DNA of 64,000 bases from Enoplolaimus lenunculus (lineage: Eukaryota > Nematoda > Enoplea > Enoplida > Thoracostomopsidae). Below are positions 23,031 to 37,000 of this stretch, piece by piece. The stretch spans positions 1-64,000 of the forward strand of contig JASANG010002367.1 in the NCBI GenBank assembly GCA_030248215.1. The letters are read 5' to 3'. Within the stretch, counting starts at the first letter, position 1. Each line of letters begins with the position of its first letter. The translations under genes and the position numbers were made by a program. The notes beneath the pieces were generated by a model. The model saw nothing but the letters and a program-made list of their open reading frames with translations, searched no databases and had not been told where the DNA came from.

Positions 23031-25600
23031 TATGTTATAGAAAATGCATGCTTACGCGTTGCAGTGTTGGGCTGTGTAAAATGTTAGTTCTTGAAATCTT
23101 TCAAAAACATAACTTCGACTGAACATGACACACCGCATCCACTTATCCATTCAATCAGTTTTAATGCAAGAAATTTGCTAAACTACAATTTAAAGATAAC
23201 TAACATTGTTCTAAAATAATGATAAAGACTGCCATAAACACAAATTTAATGTCGATCTAGTTTTCATTTGTGTTTGGATGATTATTTTCGAAAATGACCG
23301 ACAGTTAAATCTTCCAAAATTGCATCAAATTAGCTCACTGAGCGGCGAACTACAGTGACTACATCTAATCCGCAGCAGACACCACATTTTTGGAGTTATC
23401 CAATATGAACCAGCATCGTGAACCCGGAGGTGAAAACTGTAGGCCGAGGTGAACAATATTTACCGGAGCCGGAAGTGAAACAAAATCCAGTAATATTTGA
23501 CGTTGAATTTCGTGATTTAAACAATAATAGAATTATCGATCATTAAATCTTTGGCCTTGGCCCATGTTAATCTGAGGGCCGTCCCGCTGTCTCGAAATAG
23601 CAACAAGCAAGTGTACAGCGTAGACTAATCACATAAACTGGACGTAAACATGGAGTTCTAAACGTCAAACCACGAGCCGTTTGCGATTTTTATACACTGT
23701 GGTTATCAGACACAATTTCAGTTTGTATCACAATGAACGCACCTTTAAAATTTTGGCCTATGTTAGTATAAGAATCAGGGGCTGAAAATTTTACACTTGT
23801 TACGGACCTGTTCTTCATATTGGCCGAGATTTTTTATAAAACGTTCCCGCCATCCTTTACGAAATCCTGGCTACCTACGTGTCAATAAAGCTGCGGGACA
23901 ACCCTCAGCGTAATATTGAACAAAATGTTCACCGCTAAAATGTGGCAACTTTTTCAAAAGTATTACATCTCCCTACAGAATGCTGATAAAAAATCTGCAC
24001 TGAGCCGAATGTCCATTTTCTGCAAGAGCCGGATAAGGACATATACGTTCTCTGTTGAGCAGGTAAATTGAACTTGAAGAGCATCATACGACAAATTGCA
24101 GTTTGTTAGTTAGCTTGAGAAAAATTGTGTACCGAGCCTTTGCAAAAATTCTACCAGAGCTGAATGAGACTGTTCTCCCGGAGGCCGAAAACGCTACGCT
24201 ACATTTCCGTACTCATTCCAAAAAAGTAATTTGTTCCAGTAGCATGAGAATCGAGAACAACCACCAAAAAGTCAAAAACCTTTCTGATCCCAATTGCTCT
24301 CAAAAATAAAAAAAACTACAAACCGTCCTAACAATTTACTGCAAAAAATAAGAACATTGCATACAATATTAGCTGTTACAGAATGCACTACATAAACAGC
24401 GAAAGCATCAAAAACAGCAAGTGAAAGTAGAATACAGCCCCATTCACACGTTGAAGTATTTGCAACAAGAATTCGCAGCTGTAATTTGTAATTGCAAGTT
24501 CTCGCAAATTCGTGTGTTTGTGCAGCATTAAAAACATGCATGCTGCAAGTTGTTGCTGCAAAAACATGCCTGTACAAGCTGCAAATGCAAGTTTTGGTTG
24601 CAAAAACTTGAAATAGCGAATTGGAGCTACAAGTTCTCACAACAGAAACTTGCCCATGTGAATGGGGCTTCGTAGATTCAACCGAAATCTTTTCCTCAAT
24701 GTACTGTTTATGTCCCCTGGAGCAAAAGTCACTGCGCTATTACAATTGTACATAAATTCTGGTTTACCGGATTAGTCCTGGTGCATGGTGTATGCCCTCA
24801 GATGTGCACTAAGTGTTTAAACTGAATATAAATAGAACAATTATTGGCAAACCATTTCGTGTAATGAGCACATTCGAAGTTAAGATTAATCTGGTTGTAG
24901 GGAAGTATGCAATTAGTGAGCGTTTTCGTAGTTCATTCATACCTTAATTACAAAAATTCCTCTATTACACCTCACGTGGCATAATTAAAAACTAAATTCA
25001 GCTAAATGTAGGCCACGGTTACTTGTTTAGTATTTCAATGCATTAAAATTAAACACGAATCTTACATGTGCTGTAGTCAAAAAACAATAACTGAATCACT
25101 GTCAAAAATGCAATAAAAAACTGCGCAATATTGCATAAGCATTCAGTGCGTATATATCATGTACATCGCAAGAAATAATGGTTAAAATAAAAGTACCATC
25201 GGCTTATTTGACATTTCTACAGCAACATATTATTAGTTGGAACAGGAGGCAATGGCTGAAAGCAAAGATAAAGTGTATCAAAAAACGTTTGCACAAAACG
25301 GAAAGTCTATTGTCTGTTAGTTTAAAACCAAACCCTATAAAGATGGTCGTGTGCTGTGTAAGTATTTTCAGACTGCGCGCAGCATCTATCACAAAACTGG
25401 CGATAGGTTGGTCTTATTACTTTAGAACTAACATTAAAAATGGCAACTTTCTGAAGACCTACATATTACTAACAAATCAAAAGTGGTACATTCAGTTGAT
25501 TGTTACTGGAAATCATTTACTACTCCGAAAGTAAAAATTAAGTTATAATAACAAACAGAACATGTAAAACCTTCATTAATAAATTTTTTGATTGACGCTC
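23031..25600. other. Intergenic DNA between the StARD7-like and DOCK genes
   Basis: A GGAGCCGGAAGTGA-type repeat fragment lies at about 23,400-23,490, a short CAGGGGCTGA fragment of the CCTAAG family at about 23,760-23,800, and one MITE at 24,436-24,669. Open plus frames at 24,103-24,309 and 25,178-25,534 are not supported by any resemblance I know. Confidence 0.4.
24436..24669. mobile_element. 234-bp MITE, AGCCCCATTCACACG ends, TGCAAG-rich
   Basis: The left end AGCCCCATTCACACG and right end CATGTGAATGGGGCT are inverted repeats. The interior is full of TGCAAG and GCTGCAA motifs in both orientations. A fragment with the same left end lies at about 36,895-36,970 in a DOCK intron. Confidence 0.8.
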
Positions 25601-25606
25601 ATACTC

Positions 25607-25612
25607 TTTAAT
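25607..25612 (-). terminator. Probable poly(A) signal ATTAAA of the DOCK gene
   Basis: The plus strand reads TTTAAT, about 39 nt beyond the stop codon at 25651. This is the common variant hexamer and sits at a short but workable distance. Confidence 0.5.
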
Positions 25613-25650
25613 TTTGTTGTTATTTTCAAATGTTCTTACTACGTAATTAC

Positions 25651-28069
25651 TTAACTCACCTTATCCTTTTTGGGTGTCAAATGAGTCGGCAATCTGGGTG
25701 ACACTGGTGGCGGAGGTGATAATTTAGTTAGTCCTGATGGTTTTGTGGTGTTTGATGGCATACCGTGCCCTGGAAAACCCAAAGTTCCAGTGGCATCATC
25801 ATGCGGCAAACTGCCGTCAGTAAAACAATTCGAGTTATTGCCAGGCGCTTGAGGGGAAGTAGCTACAGATAATGCCCTTCGAGCTGGCAATGGAGGCGGC
25901 ATATCATCGCTACATGATTCACTTGGTTCCGCTGAGTTTATGTCGTCATGAAGCCCACCGAAATTTTGCAGTTGGTTCACGGTTTGAGCAATATGCGATG
26001 CAGGTGGCACTCCTAGCAGTTTATTCGGCGGGAATACACCACTAACGATGCCATTGTTGACTACAAAATGTGTTGAATTTTGACCGTGATCAAATGAACC
26101 TAAAAGGAGCAAAACCGGTTCGACTAGGAACGCAAAAACATTATTAACCAAAAGATAAAAGCTAACAAACTTGACTCATTAGTTTCATAAATCATTTATC
26201 AAACTTTATCACATTCGTTGTAATTAATTCTATGCCTTGAAAGCTGGCTCTGGCAACGGGACAAACCCTTATTTCGCCGAGGCCTAATTTTTAATAAAAT
26301 CTTTACTTGACTCAATGCGTCTTAAGGAGTTGAAGAAGGATCTGATTTTTCGGTCATGCAAAAACTTTATTAAACATACTTGTATTCATCCATTTTACGT
26401 TACAGTATATCAAACAGCAAATTTTGGTTTGACTTAAAGTTTTATTTTTCAACATACACATTTTGCCGAGTTATAAACGGCTATTTTTTGACAAAACAAA
26501 ATAGTACATTCTATCAAAATTTACTACATTCTAGCCTCAATTTATTTTTTAATTGAAGAACCTTTGCTGGTTTTGAGAGATTCGAAGCTGTGACGCACGA
26601 ATTGCGCTCAAGCCCAGCACCACTAAACAATATTGCAACATTTTCATTTACTTTTTGATCCTACTGTGTGACTGGACGGTGAATTATCTCTGCTTAAACT
26701 GTGCAAACTGTTGGATCGATTACTGTTTTTAGTCGACTCAGGTCGTGGTGGCCTTCTTGGAGTAAGCTAAAATGGTAAATTAAATAAATTCTAAACAGCT
26801 GCATACAGCCTACAAAGATCCAGGTTGCCAGCTCATCTAGATCTTGCGCTTTCAAATCGAAAGCAGAACTTGAAAATTAAGTGGCCATTACACTTTCAGA
26901 ATTGTTGATTACATAACAGCGATAACAAAAGCGGACTGATATTAAGTTAGAAAATTGAAGTTTTTGTTAAAGTGCAAATTCCTGTACGCGCATGAACTAT
27001 AAAAAATCTGAGTGAAAGTTCATTTTACAAACAGTTCAATTTGTGAAACCCTAACAAACCAGAAATCAAAATTAAACTTAAGCGTTTGGAAATGCAGCCG
27101 CAATATTATGCTGTTGCTGTGCGTTTTATCTGCTCAAGCAAGTCAACTATACAAGTAATCTAAATAGCATCTAACATACATGTTGTGTGAGATCTCGCGG
27201 TAGATTGCTTGATACTTCCGATTCATGAGACGATGATGACGCGTTAGATACCCGTTTCTCAACAGGTGCACTGAAACAACCACGTATTGCTGCATAGCAA
27301 ACAACACAGAACACATCTATTTAGGCAGCAATTTGTTATTTTCGCGTTTCCGTCAATGTAAATGAAACATTACGCTGATTTATCGTACAAACTCAGCAGA
27401 AATCCTCGACTTATATTAATTTATGAATGGTTATCCGAAGAAAAAGCCGTGGCAGAATATGAAATTAACTGTCAAAACTAGGTCTACCAACCGAATTATG
27501 TTTACCGTATTCGCCTCGTAGCTTTAGGAATTGTAAAATTTTGAGCAGCGAACGCAGCGGATGCTAGCGGACTTCTAAAACTGATACCTCTGCCCCTGAA
27601 ACAGAATTAAAATTGAAATTATAGTTACCGAGTCTAAACCTTAAAAAGTATGATAAGCCACAAATTACGGTCAAGGCTGACCACCGAGGTAGCAAAAAAT
27701 ATCAATTGAGCAAACTTTTCAGAGAGCCTATCATATCGGGACTGATCATAAACATAACAAGACAAGTGCTAGTCGAAAACTAAACACTTTAGTTGGTACT
27801 CTTTTGGTACACATAAATAGAATGCAACAAAATATGCCGATACGACGCTATCAAATGCAAAGTTCTCTAGATGAGAATTTAGCTAAAGAAACAAATTACA
27901 CGTCAGTTTGCAACATGCTGCTGCCACCGCCACTATTCCTTTTCTCATTTAGCATCGAGTCAACTGAGTCGTGCTTCGAAATAGACGGTTTTGAATTTCG
28001 GGGCACCGTTGCAGTTGCTGACGGATATGCGAGGACGTGAATACTTGCACTAGAAGGTAGCAGACTTCT
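25651..28069 (-). CDS. DOCK exons 42-45: Ser/Pro-rich tail with SH3-ligand motifs
   Basis: Exons: 28069-27900, 27270-27180, 26766-26652, 26099-25651 (25660 if spliced). The tail is rich in Ser, Asn and Pro. It carries PxxP motifs (LTPRRPPRPE; MPPPLPARRAL; LSPPPPVSPRLP), like the Crk-binding tail of DOCK1. The last exon reads KKDK and then either VS-stop at 25651, or uses a perfect GTGAGT donor at 25659 into an unseen further exon. An ATTAAA lies 39 nt after the stop on the minus strand (25612-25607), which favours termination here. Exon 44 would likewise stop within a few codons (tga) unless its GTAAAT donor is used. Confidence 0.85.
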
Positions 28070-31000
28070 CTGAAACAACATTATCAAAGAAATAAAAATA
28101 TTTAACTGAACGTAGAAACAATACTAAAAACCACAAACCAGCGAAAAGATAAAACATGACATTTTTCGGACCACTTGTTTCATTTGACAGACAATCGCTA
28201 CTGAAACGTTATATTGCGCCATTAAGACGCAGAGTCTGATATAGATATCAGGAACAACTAGAGAACAAAACGCATCTGTCGTAAAATTTCACTGTTATTA
28301 GTTACGCAGCAGAAATTACATGCACTCTGCGATAAGCAGTTTCATCAACACAAGGTTGGCATAATTACCTGTGCACCATACAGTCGTTCAACACGAGCTT
28401 TATAATCTTGAAAGCATTCAACCAAATAGGCATGTAGCGGTTGATCAGTGGCTTCGAAATCTGGTCCTGATATCCGGACCGCCTGGACCCAGAGCGCTTT
28501 TTCGAGAAGCGGAATCTAAAAGCATACAATGCCATACTAACCATACTCACACTTCTGCAAACTAAAAGCCACCTGCATATGAGATTTATAAAAGACCAGT
28601 TTCTTCACATGATTGCTTATCACTGGAAACATTCCTACAAACTAAAAGTAAGCAACAATGATATATCGAAAACATCAGTTTGTTCTCATGACTACTAAGC
28701 AAGGCAAACCGTATTTTGTAATTCTTTTAAGTGTACCATACATGCTAAAAGCATAATAAAAATGTTTGCAGAAACCTTCACACAAGATTACAAGCGTTAG
28801 CTGTCAAAAACCTTTTTAGTTCTAACACCTACTACGTCGGCATAAGGTAAAAACATGCGATTCATATTAGAAAACTTATCCGTGATTTCTCTGTATATGT
28901 TAGCTATGTTGTACCTGTGATGAAATCAAATGTCTTAACCGCTGTATCAGTTGATGATCACGTGGTGAAGCTCGGTTTTTAAAGTCTTCAGTAAAAAATA
29001 CCTGAAAATATATACAATCTTCAACATACACATAACAATACGTTTTGTTACTTTAGTAAATAAAATATTTTGAATGGCTATACAGCAACTAGTCAAATGA
29101 CGAATATATTAAACTAATGGCTAACACACACAAACCTTTTCATAGTTTGATACCCCGCCCATCACATCAGGAGACAGAATGCCTTTGAGACGACCTTGTA
29201 AGGGCTTGATCGAAGTCTTTGGGTCAGCTTCTAAGTCTTCAACAAGTACTGCGAGCGTCGCGTTAACGTCTTCCATTGATTCAACAGCGTTTTGCAATGG
29301 GCTAATTAAAACCTAACAAATAAACATGTCAAGACAAAATGTTGAAAAAAACAAAAACATTATATTCATCAAATCATCATACATTGCTTCAGTAAAACTA
29401 AATTGTTCGCCGCCCTGCGAAGGCAAAAATCACGGGTATTAAAACAAAATCACGTAATTAACAGTTTAGATACTAAATTAATTTAGTTATTAATCCTAAT
29501 GCCAATTGCGTTGTTCTGTAAGAATACCCTCGAATTCATACTTTCTCTTCAGATGTTACAGGAAAACATCTAAGTATGTGTGGCAGCGGATACGAAGTCA
29601 CAAGAATAGTGCGTTCCGTCCATATTAATCCAAATTCGTTTTCAGAAGATTCACCCGCTTTCTTCGGCAATTTGCGCGAAAATGTGAACTTCTGAACATT
29701 GTTGTGCTTGTAGTACCTAAACAGTACGCAACAAGAAAACGCGGTCTGCTTATTGCAAATATTCTTCTTACACTGAATGGTTCTGTTTCCGCCAAAACTT
29801 CCAGCATTAAAACCATACAATATTATTTCTTTGTCAATAAATGTGGTTAAAATACTTTGCTTGCCCATCAATTCGAAAAAAAATGTCCGCCCTGCGAAAA
29901 TGCATTTTAAATAAAAATTGTCTTTAAATGTAAATTCATACAGGCCATAAAATTAATCAAAACGAAAGTAAACATAAATGAAATAAAAACAATTGAACAG
30001 CAATTCTCGCACAATTAATGAGTGTCAGCACAGCACTAGGTAACAACTCTCCCTAAACCCTCTTATCGTGCATTATCTATTGATTTACAATAATCAAAAC
30101 GCATAAGCACAAAAGTTACCAAGAAATTCTTGCATTTAGCTTTCCGGTGGCCGGTCTTGTTTCGTTGATCGGGTCGACTTTGTTGATCAACAGATACTGT
30201 GCGTTCGCCTTTAAAATACTTTCGTCTGGTGTTTCCAGAACAGTTAAGGGCTTAAAAACAAGTCGTAAATAAAACACAACTGCATAAAACTGTCACGAAC
30301 TTCAATACAAAATACAAACTACGTAATTTGAACAATGGTAGGTTATCTGACGCGCCAATGCGTTACTTCTGGAAAAATCCGTCGCAATCCATCATTGGCA
30401 AGTTTGTGACTCAAATCAAAGATAGCTTTTGCTATTAACGAAATTCGTGTTGATTCTACAATATCTGAGCTCAGTGGCCAACCCAAAAAATTTCTGATGG
30501 GCAAAGGCACGCAGAAGAAACCAAACATAATTAGTAAGAAATTTTAACACCAAATTTTGATTTTGATTCCTGCTAAGCTAACCCTGTTGTCCTTCCCTCT
30601 TGGTCTTGACACTAAACGTTTCAGAAACACTGTTTCATTTGAAATAGTCACATACCTTACCTTTGCCATAGGAAATTGATTTTGCATTCGGCTCATGAAA
30701 TCACCCAAACGTTCGTAGGCATGGCCGCGATAGACAAATATTTTGTTCTAAAATACCAACACCGCCTATTAGAATTACACCTCAACTCATATCATATAAG
30801 ACTCATTAGCATCTTACGACTTAGTGCGTTTAACATGAATATTTCAATCATATGAAGACACCAGAGCCCTATGAACACAATAAATATTAACTTGATTGAT
30901 CATCAAAGTGGTAACCGCTCGGAAAAACAAGTTTTTAGTTTATGAAATACGAAAAAAGCTTATGCTTAAACATGCCCGATAGCTGAATGGCTTATGAAAA

Positions 31001-34000
31001 TAAATGCTACAGCTATACCTGTAAGAACGACGGATATCCCATGCCAAAGTAACCCACTCGAAAGTATTCTGACTCGGCACGCGGTTCTTCCATAATTTTA
31101 CGATAAAATTCAGCCATAGTTGTCTTAAAAATTACGTTACGAACTGCAGTCAAAGACAAAATTAACGTGTTTTTAAACGCGACTGGTTTAAAGCAAAGGA
31201 AATTTAACTGCGATTATAAACCAAGACCAACATTCGACCTACCAAGATCTAAACTGCTGGTCTGGGTCTCTGTAATTTTTAACCGTTACCAAAAATGAAA
31301 CTTTTCGAACTTAGGATTTGAATGCTTTTCAGAAGCCGTTTGTTGGTAAAGCATAAAATTTGGTGAATTTTTTCAGAAGAGCTTGTTAAGCAATAAAATT
31401 AAAGTCCGGTTAAAACAACAAAATCAAACTCAGAAAACTACCACAATTTTTTCGTTTGATGTCCCACTTAAACATCGAGCCAAAACAAACTGCAGAAAAG
31501 TTAATTTACAAGACCTACACAAAAGGCCACATTATAATGTTGTTCAAATTAATTTTAACTTATAAACGTATACGTATACGAATGTTATTGCCTGTATGTT
31601 ACGAAATCGAAAAGGCAACTATTTTTTGATACAACAGAATCCAAGTGGTTTCGGTTTCATAATAAACTTTCGGTTAAACTAAACAAATTTCGCACTGATT
31701 GTGTTTATTATGAAGGTTGAACAGAGAAAGGTAAAGTTGTTTTTGTATTTGGACCCGGTTTGCAAACCACAGAGACTCAAAACGCGAGAACCGGACCTGC
31801 CAAATTTCGACTCTTGTTATGACTGAAACAGCCCGTACCTGGCCCGTTTAAATGTGTAATCTAATGAATTAAAACAAAAGTAATGTAAAATATCGGCAAT
31901 AATTTTGTAAAATGAAAGTTATTCCGTCAGTATTAAAAAGATATAGAAAGACATTTTGATATATTTAGACACAATTGAGCTCTTTACAAAACGTCTTAAA
32001 ACTAATTTATCCTTTAGTAAATGCCAGTATTAACACAATCTGTTAATATAAATTCTTACTAGTACACATCTCAGCTCCTTGTATCGAAAAGTAACCCTGT
32101 ACTGTTCAGCCAAATCCTCGCACACTGTCAGTCCACGTTCCCATAACTGTCCCTGATCAAACAAACTGATCACATCGTAACAAATTCGTTCTTTCAATCC
32201 ACGCTCGTCTGTAAATTCTTTCGCACCATAACGCAGACCTTGAGGTACAGGATCACTGGACCACTGCAATATGGCGAAACAAAAACGATAAGGTCGCTAA
32301 TGGCAATGGATTCCAGAATTCTCCAACCAAGAAGCGACCAGATATTGATTTGTTCAATCTTGTTAATAAACTGTTTCTAATGCGTTTTCGCAAAATTTGA
32401 TTGCGAAATATATAGATCAAAATTTGCTTAAGCCATTTTGCGGCAAAATTTCTGAAACGTCCAACAGTATTCGGTGATGAAAATTATTTCAAATTTCTGT
32501 TCCTGTTCCAGTTAGGGTTAATGCAAAGAAATTTATTCCATTCGGTTTCGTTTCTGTAGGAAGCCTGGTATTTAGTTTTCGGAAAACTCATTCTTTCCGC
32601 ATCTAAAACAAGCAGCAAGCACAATTTAACGAAACGCAGATGAAATATTACTCAGCATGTTAATTATTTGAGAATTCCATTCAGCTAGTAGCAAAAATAA
32701 AACGTTTGCAAACACACATTCACTGGTTTGGTGTCCAGTCTGTTGTTCCAAGAAATGTGGCCGCTATAAATCCGACGATGAAAACAGACATTTCGGAAGG
32801 AATTTATTGTTGAACAATTTAAGCAATTTTTAATTATTGGTCATACCTGAAGTTTCTGGGCATGTAAAAGCAAAGTACAGGCAGCTTCAATATAGTTTTC
32901 GCATTGTAAATGAAGGTGGTAGAGTTTATGCACATAGCGAATGTAAAGTTCCATTTGATTGATTTCACGATAAAATTCCTTAAAAACCCAACATATCAAA
33001 AATAGTACAGTGACGAATAATTTGTACTAAAGGTATGCGCAACGAACATAGAATATTTTAAGTTTTATTAAAAACAACCGTAGCTGATCTGCTATGCCTC
33101 CTGCTCGCTAATTTACAAATTAAACAACTGGGATAACAACGACCATTATGATCCAATTATGCTTTGTATAGAATGAAGCTAAATACACGGGGCCGCACCA
33201 GTCGATTCAAAAAATGAGAGCACTTACAGAGATCGCAATATATAACAGTCTGATTAAAATCACGAGCCAAGCGACCAACTAACTAAACGCCATTTAAAAT
33301 TTAAACCCTAGTACAAAGTGTTCCTTCTTAAAATTAATCCGTCCCGAGCCAGCCCCTCTCTAGCTGCGATCCTATAAACATATCGACGTAACTTACCAGC
33401 AAACTCAATGTACAACTCATTCTAGTTTCCTGGGTGTCATGATTGAGTCTGACGTCTCGAAAGTCTAGCAACCGCTTTGCTAGTCGATCTACCGTTGATA
33501 CAAGGGTTTGACTTTGTTCGACCATGTCAGGGTCGTTTAGCCAGTATTCGCGTAAACTTAAACAAAACACATCATGTTAAGGATTTTGTGTCGAAAAACA
33601 TGCTTTTCGAACACACACACATATAACAAAACCCGATACGAACCAGTCGTAGTAGAACTACATGCATTGAGCGAAGCTCGGACATACTTGTGAAATAATT
33701 TAAAGTGTCCTAATTTAGACTTAACTAATTAAGCTAATATGCAAATTAACTATTAACTAACTATTCAATTATATACCGGTTTTGGAGGTTTATAAACAAT
33801 TTATTCAGATTTTTCACATCCGAAAACTAGGGATGTGCCGATTAATCGGCACTTTTTGTGAGTATCGGCATCGGCACTGCAAAAAAACTGCCGATTCTTT
33901 GCCGATACTTTTTGCACATATTAGTCAGTTAGATTACTATCAATTTCATTTCTGGGCGCATATCACTGTAACTGGTTAGTAAAACTGTTCTCTTTTGCGT

Positions 34001-37000
34001 TTGAGTTTGAAAAAATTACCTGAAACGAACCGTGCTAATTTGGATATCAGCATAATTTATAAGCCTAAATTAGGACTTTTTCCAATATTTAACTTATTAC
34101 TAGGGCTACAAGCAGCCTAATTTAAGCAATAAAGGGTTTTTGGGTTCGCGAAATCTAAATAAATATTCTAAAAACCTTCAAATCCGATAATTTTATAGTC
34201 AGCAAATGGCTAAATTGCATAACTGCATAATTGATAAGCCTAAATTAAGACTTTGCAATATTTCACAAATTATTAGGGTTACTGAAGGGTTTTAATGCGA
34301 GGAAACTGAATAAATTTTTTACAAACCTCCAAAACCGATAAACGAATAGGTTGCTAATACCTAATTTGCATAATAGCTTAACAGCTTAAGTGTGTTCACG
34401 CTTCGCTCAGTACATGTAGTCCTACTACGATCGACTGGTTTAGGCTTTACTAATTAAGCTAATATTATGCAAATTAGCTATTAGCGAACTATTCAGTTAT
34501 CGGTTTTGGAGGTTCATATACATTTTATTCGTAATTCTCGTACCCAGAAACCCTTTGATGCTGAAATCAGATTGCATGTAACTCTAATAATTAGTGAACT
34601 ACAGAAAAAAGTATTAATTTAGGCATAACCAATTATGCAAATTAGCCTGCAGCTAATAAACGGCCTAAAGTTTTATAACCGAAAAGCGGGGTTACCCCAG
34701 CACAAAAAGCTTCCCAACAAAAAAGTTTATCAAAATCGGTTCAGTGGTTCCTGAAATATTTTTCGGACGGACGGACAGATGGACACCCACCTTTCGACCT
34801 CCGGAGCACAAAATATAAAACGCTTCGCGAAACTTCGAGCTTCACTCAAAGTTTCACTTCGTTCAATAACTTCTAACCATAGCTGCAACAGGGAGTGTTA
34901 AACTCGAAAAAATGCCCATTATGTTATATTTCACCCAGTTAAGGAAAAAATACGATGCCGTTAACATGCTGCTGGTGGTATTAAATACAAAAACGGCTTT
35001 GCAGCCGAATTAAAAAACAGCCGTTCAAACACAATACATGCGCACCACGGCACTATCGGAGGTATTCCCTGCAGAAAACATACGTCCGTCTACGGTAGTT
35101 TTTACCAAAGGTCTGGAAAATTTGGACACGAAATTTTTTCATCCTTTATCGAATATATGCTCTTCATAGCGAGTCGTGTGAAACGGTAAACCACGGTACG
35201 ACCAGATATCTGGCTCCGGCTTTGGCCAAAAATTGGCATCTGGCTTCGGTATTTTATAACTGGCCGAGTGTTTTAAAAACTTCAAATAAAACCGTCATTT
35301 GTGTTATGCCAATTGCCAGAGTTCCAAGCGGAATTAAAACGTTATCACAATCGGAATCGGAGTCATGGTCTATGTATAGATCAGGGGCTGAACGTTTTTG
35401 CGGGATTACAAGAGAGTGAATTTCACCTTTAACGTTTGCCACTTATGATGCATCTAAGCTGTAGTAAGATGATTCATTTTATTACACTGTTCGTTATCGG
35501 TAAACGTTTTAATCATTATCACAATCCACAGACCAAACTAATAACACACAAAGAAACCCCCAAAACCACACAACCACCAACCAACAAAAAACACAAACAC
35601 CCCCCCCCCAAAAACCAAAAAAAAAAACCAAACCGAAAAAACCCGCCCCCCGCAAACCCCCAAAAAAAAAAAAAACCCCACCCAACCCCACCCCCCCCAA
35701 AAAAAAAAAAAAAAAAAAAAACAATAAAACGCTTAGTCACTTACATTTTCACAAATAGTTTGACAAACTCTTCGTCTCCCTGGCCAGCGTCAAACTGCGC
35801 GTCCAGTTGCTTGATTAGTTCTTGTTCAAACTGCAAAATAGCTTGGAACACATATTGTCCACAACATGCTGTATTACTACAACCCAGACTCAAGCAGTAC
35901 TAGAGCAATTTCCGAACATGCAGAACGAACTTACATCACTTCACAGTTGAACAAATTACGTAACCTACTAATTTACTTTAAATACCAATAATTACAAGAA
36001 GCAGCAAACGCGTTAACGAAAGAAAAATACTCCAGTATCTTTATGTCCAAATGCAATGGTGCCGGTTTACAACCAACCGCATTTTGTTACCTGTGTGTAG
36101 TTTGACTTTCGTTCTAAACTATCTCGACCGGCGGTGAGCGCGGAGTTGTTCGAGAACCGATAACTTTCATCAGTGTATGTCGTCGCAACTGGCGGCAGCC
36201 CAGCAGAAGCCGGAGCACAATAATACTCGGCTTCCATCATTGCAAAAAATATCGGCATTGTTTCTGTGCGTAAAATCCGATCCGGAATAAGTGTCATTTG
36301 AAGCATTGGACCAACAAGATTTGGAATCAGTTTTCGTTGAAAGGATGCTAGAAAGAAAGCGTTTGTTCACAAAATTATGTTTTGCAGAATTGCCCAAATG
36401 ATGTTAAATATTTGCCAGCCGACAGTTAATTGTTAGCAATACGTCATAAATGAAATCAAATACAACACTCCTTTGTTTTAAAAGGCAAACACACGATTGC
36501 GTGCAAATTAATACACGGACAACCGGCAGACAGTTGTCTGATATACATAAAATTCTAAATTTTCTATCTACTGCCGACCGAGTCACAGCAAATTGCAAAG
36601 GCAAACATCCCTGAAACTAACACGGTACGTTTTATGCGAAATCTAAATGACAAATAGTAAACGTTTTACACTTTAATGATCTACGAAATACAAATTTAAA
36701 TTAAAAGAATTACTACGAAAATTCTCACCATTTAAGCGGAACCACATTGATCGCACCTCCATCCCACATTCACGTCTCATGTCTTTAAACCTTAAACAAC
36801 TTTATTTGGAACGTTACTCCGTAACGAACCGTACTAATTGCCAACAGTGAGTATAATATGCATTACACGTATTTTGTGGGCAAATAATTATTAACCCCCA
36901 TTCACACGTCCAAGTGTTTGCAGCAATAACTACCGGTAGCTCCAATTTACAAGCCCAAGTTTTTGCATAACTTAAATGAACGGAGAACAAACACGCGCAA

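Noticed and set aside
24103-24309. A small plus-strand gene of 68 residues
   Set aside because: No splice, poly(A) or family support; it ends at the edge of a MITE-bearing region.
29720-29896. An additional DOCK exon (frame with MGKQSILTTFIDKEII)
   Set aside because: Joining exon 37 (ends ARISW) directly to the acceptor at 29,717 gives continuous DOCK homology; including this piece breaks phase and homology.
35436-35903. A 155-residue Lys/Pro-rich protein on the plus strand
   Set aside because: It is created by the A/C-only tract and runs antisense through DOCK exon 31.
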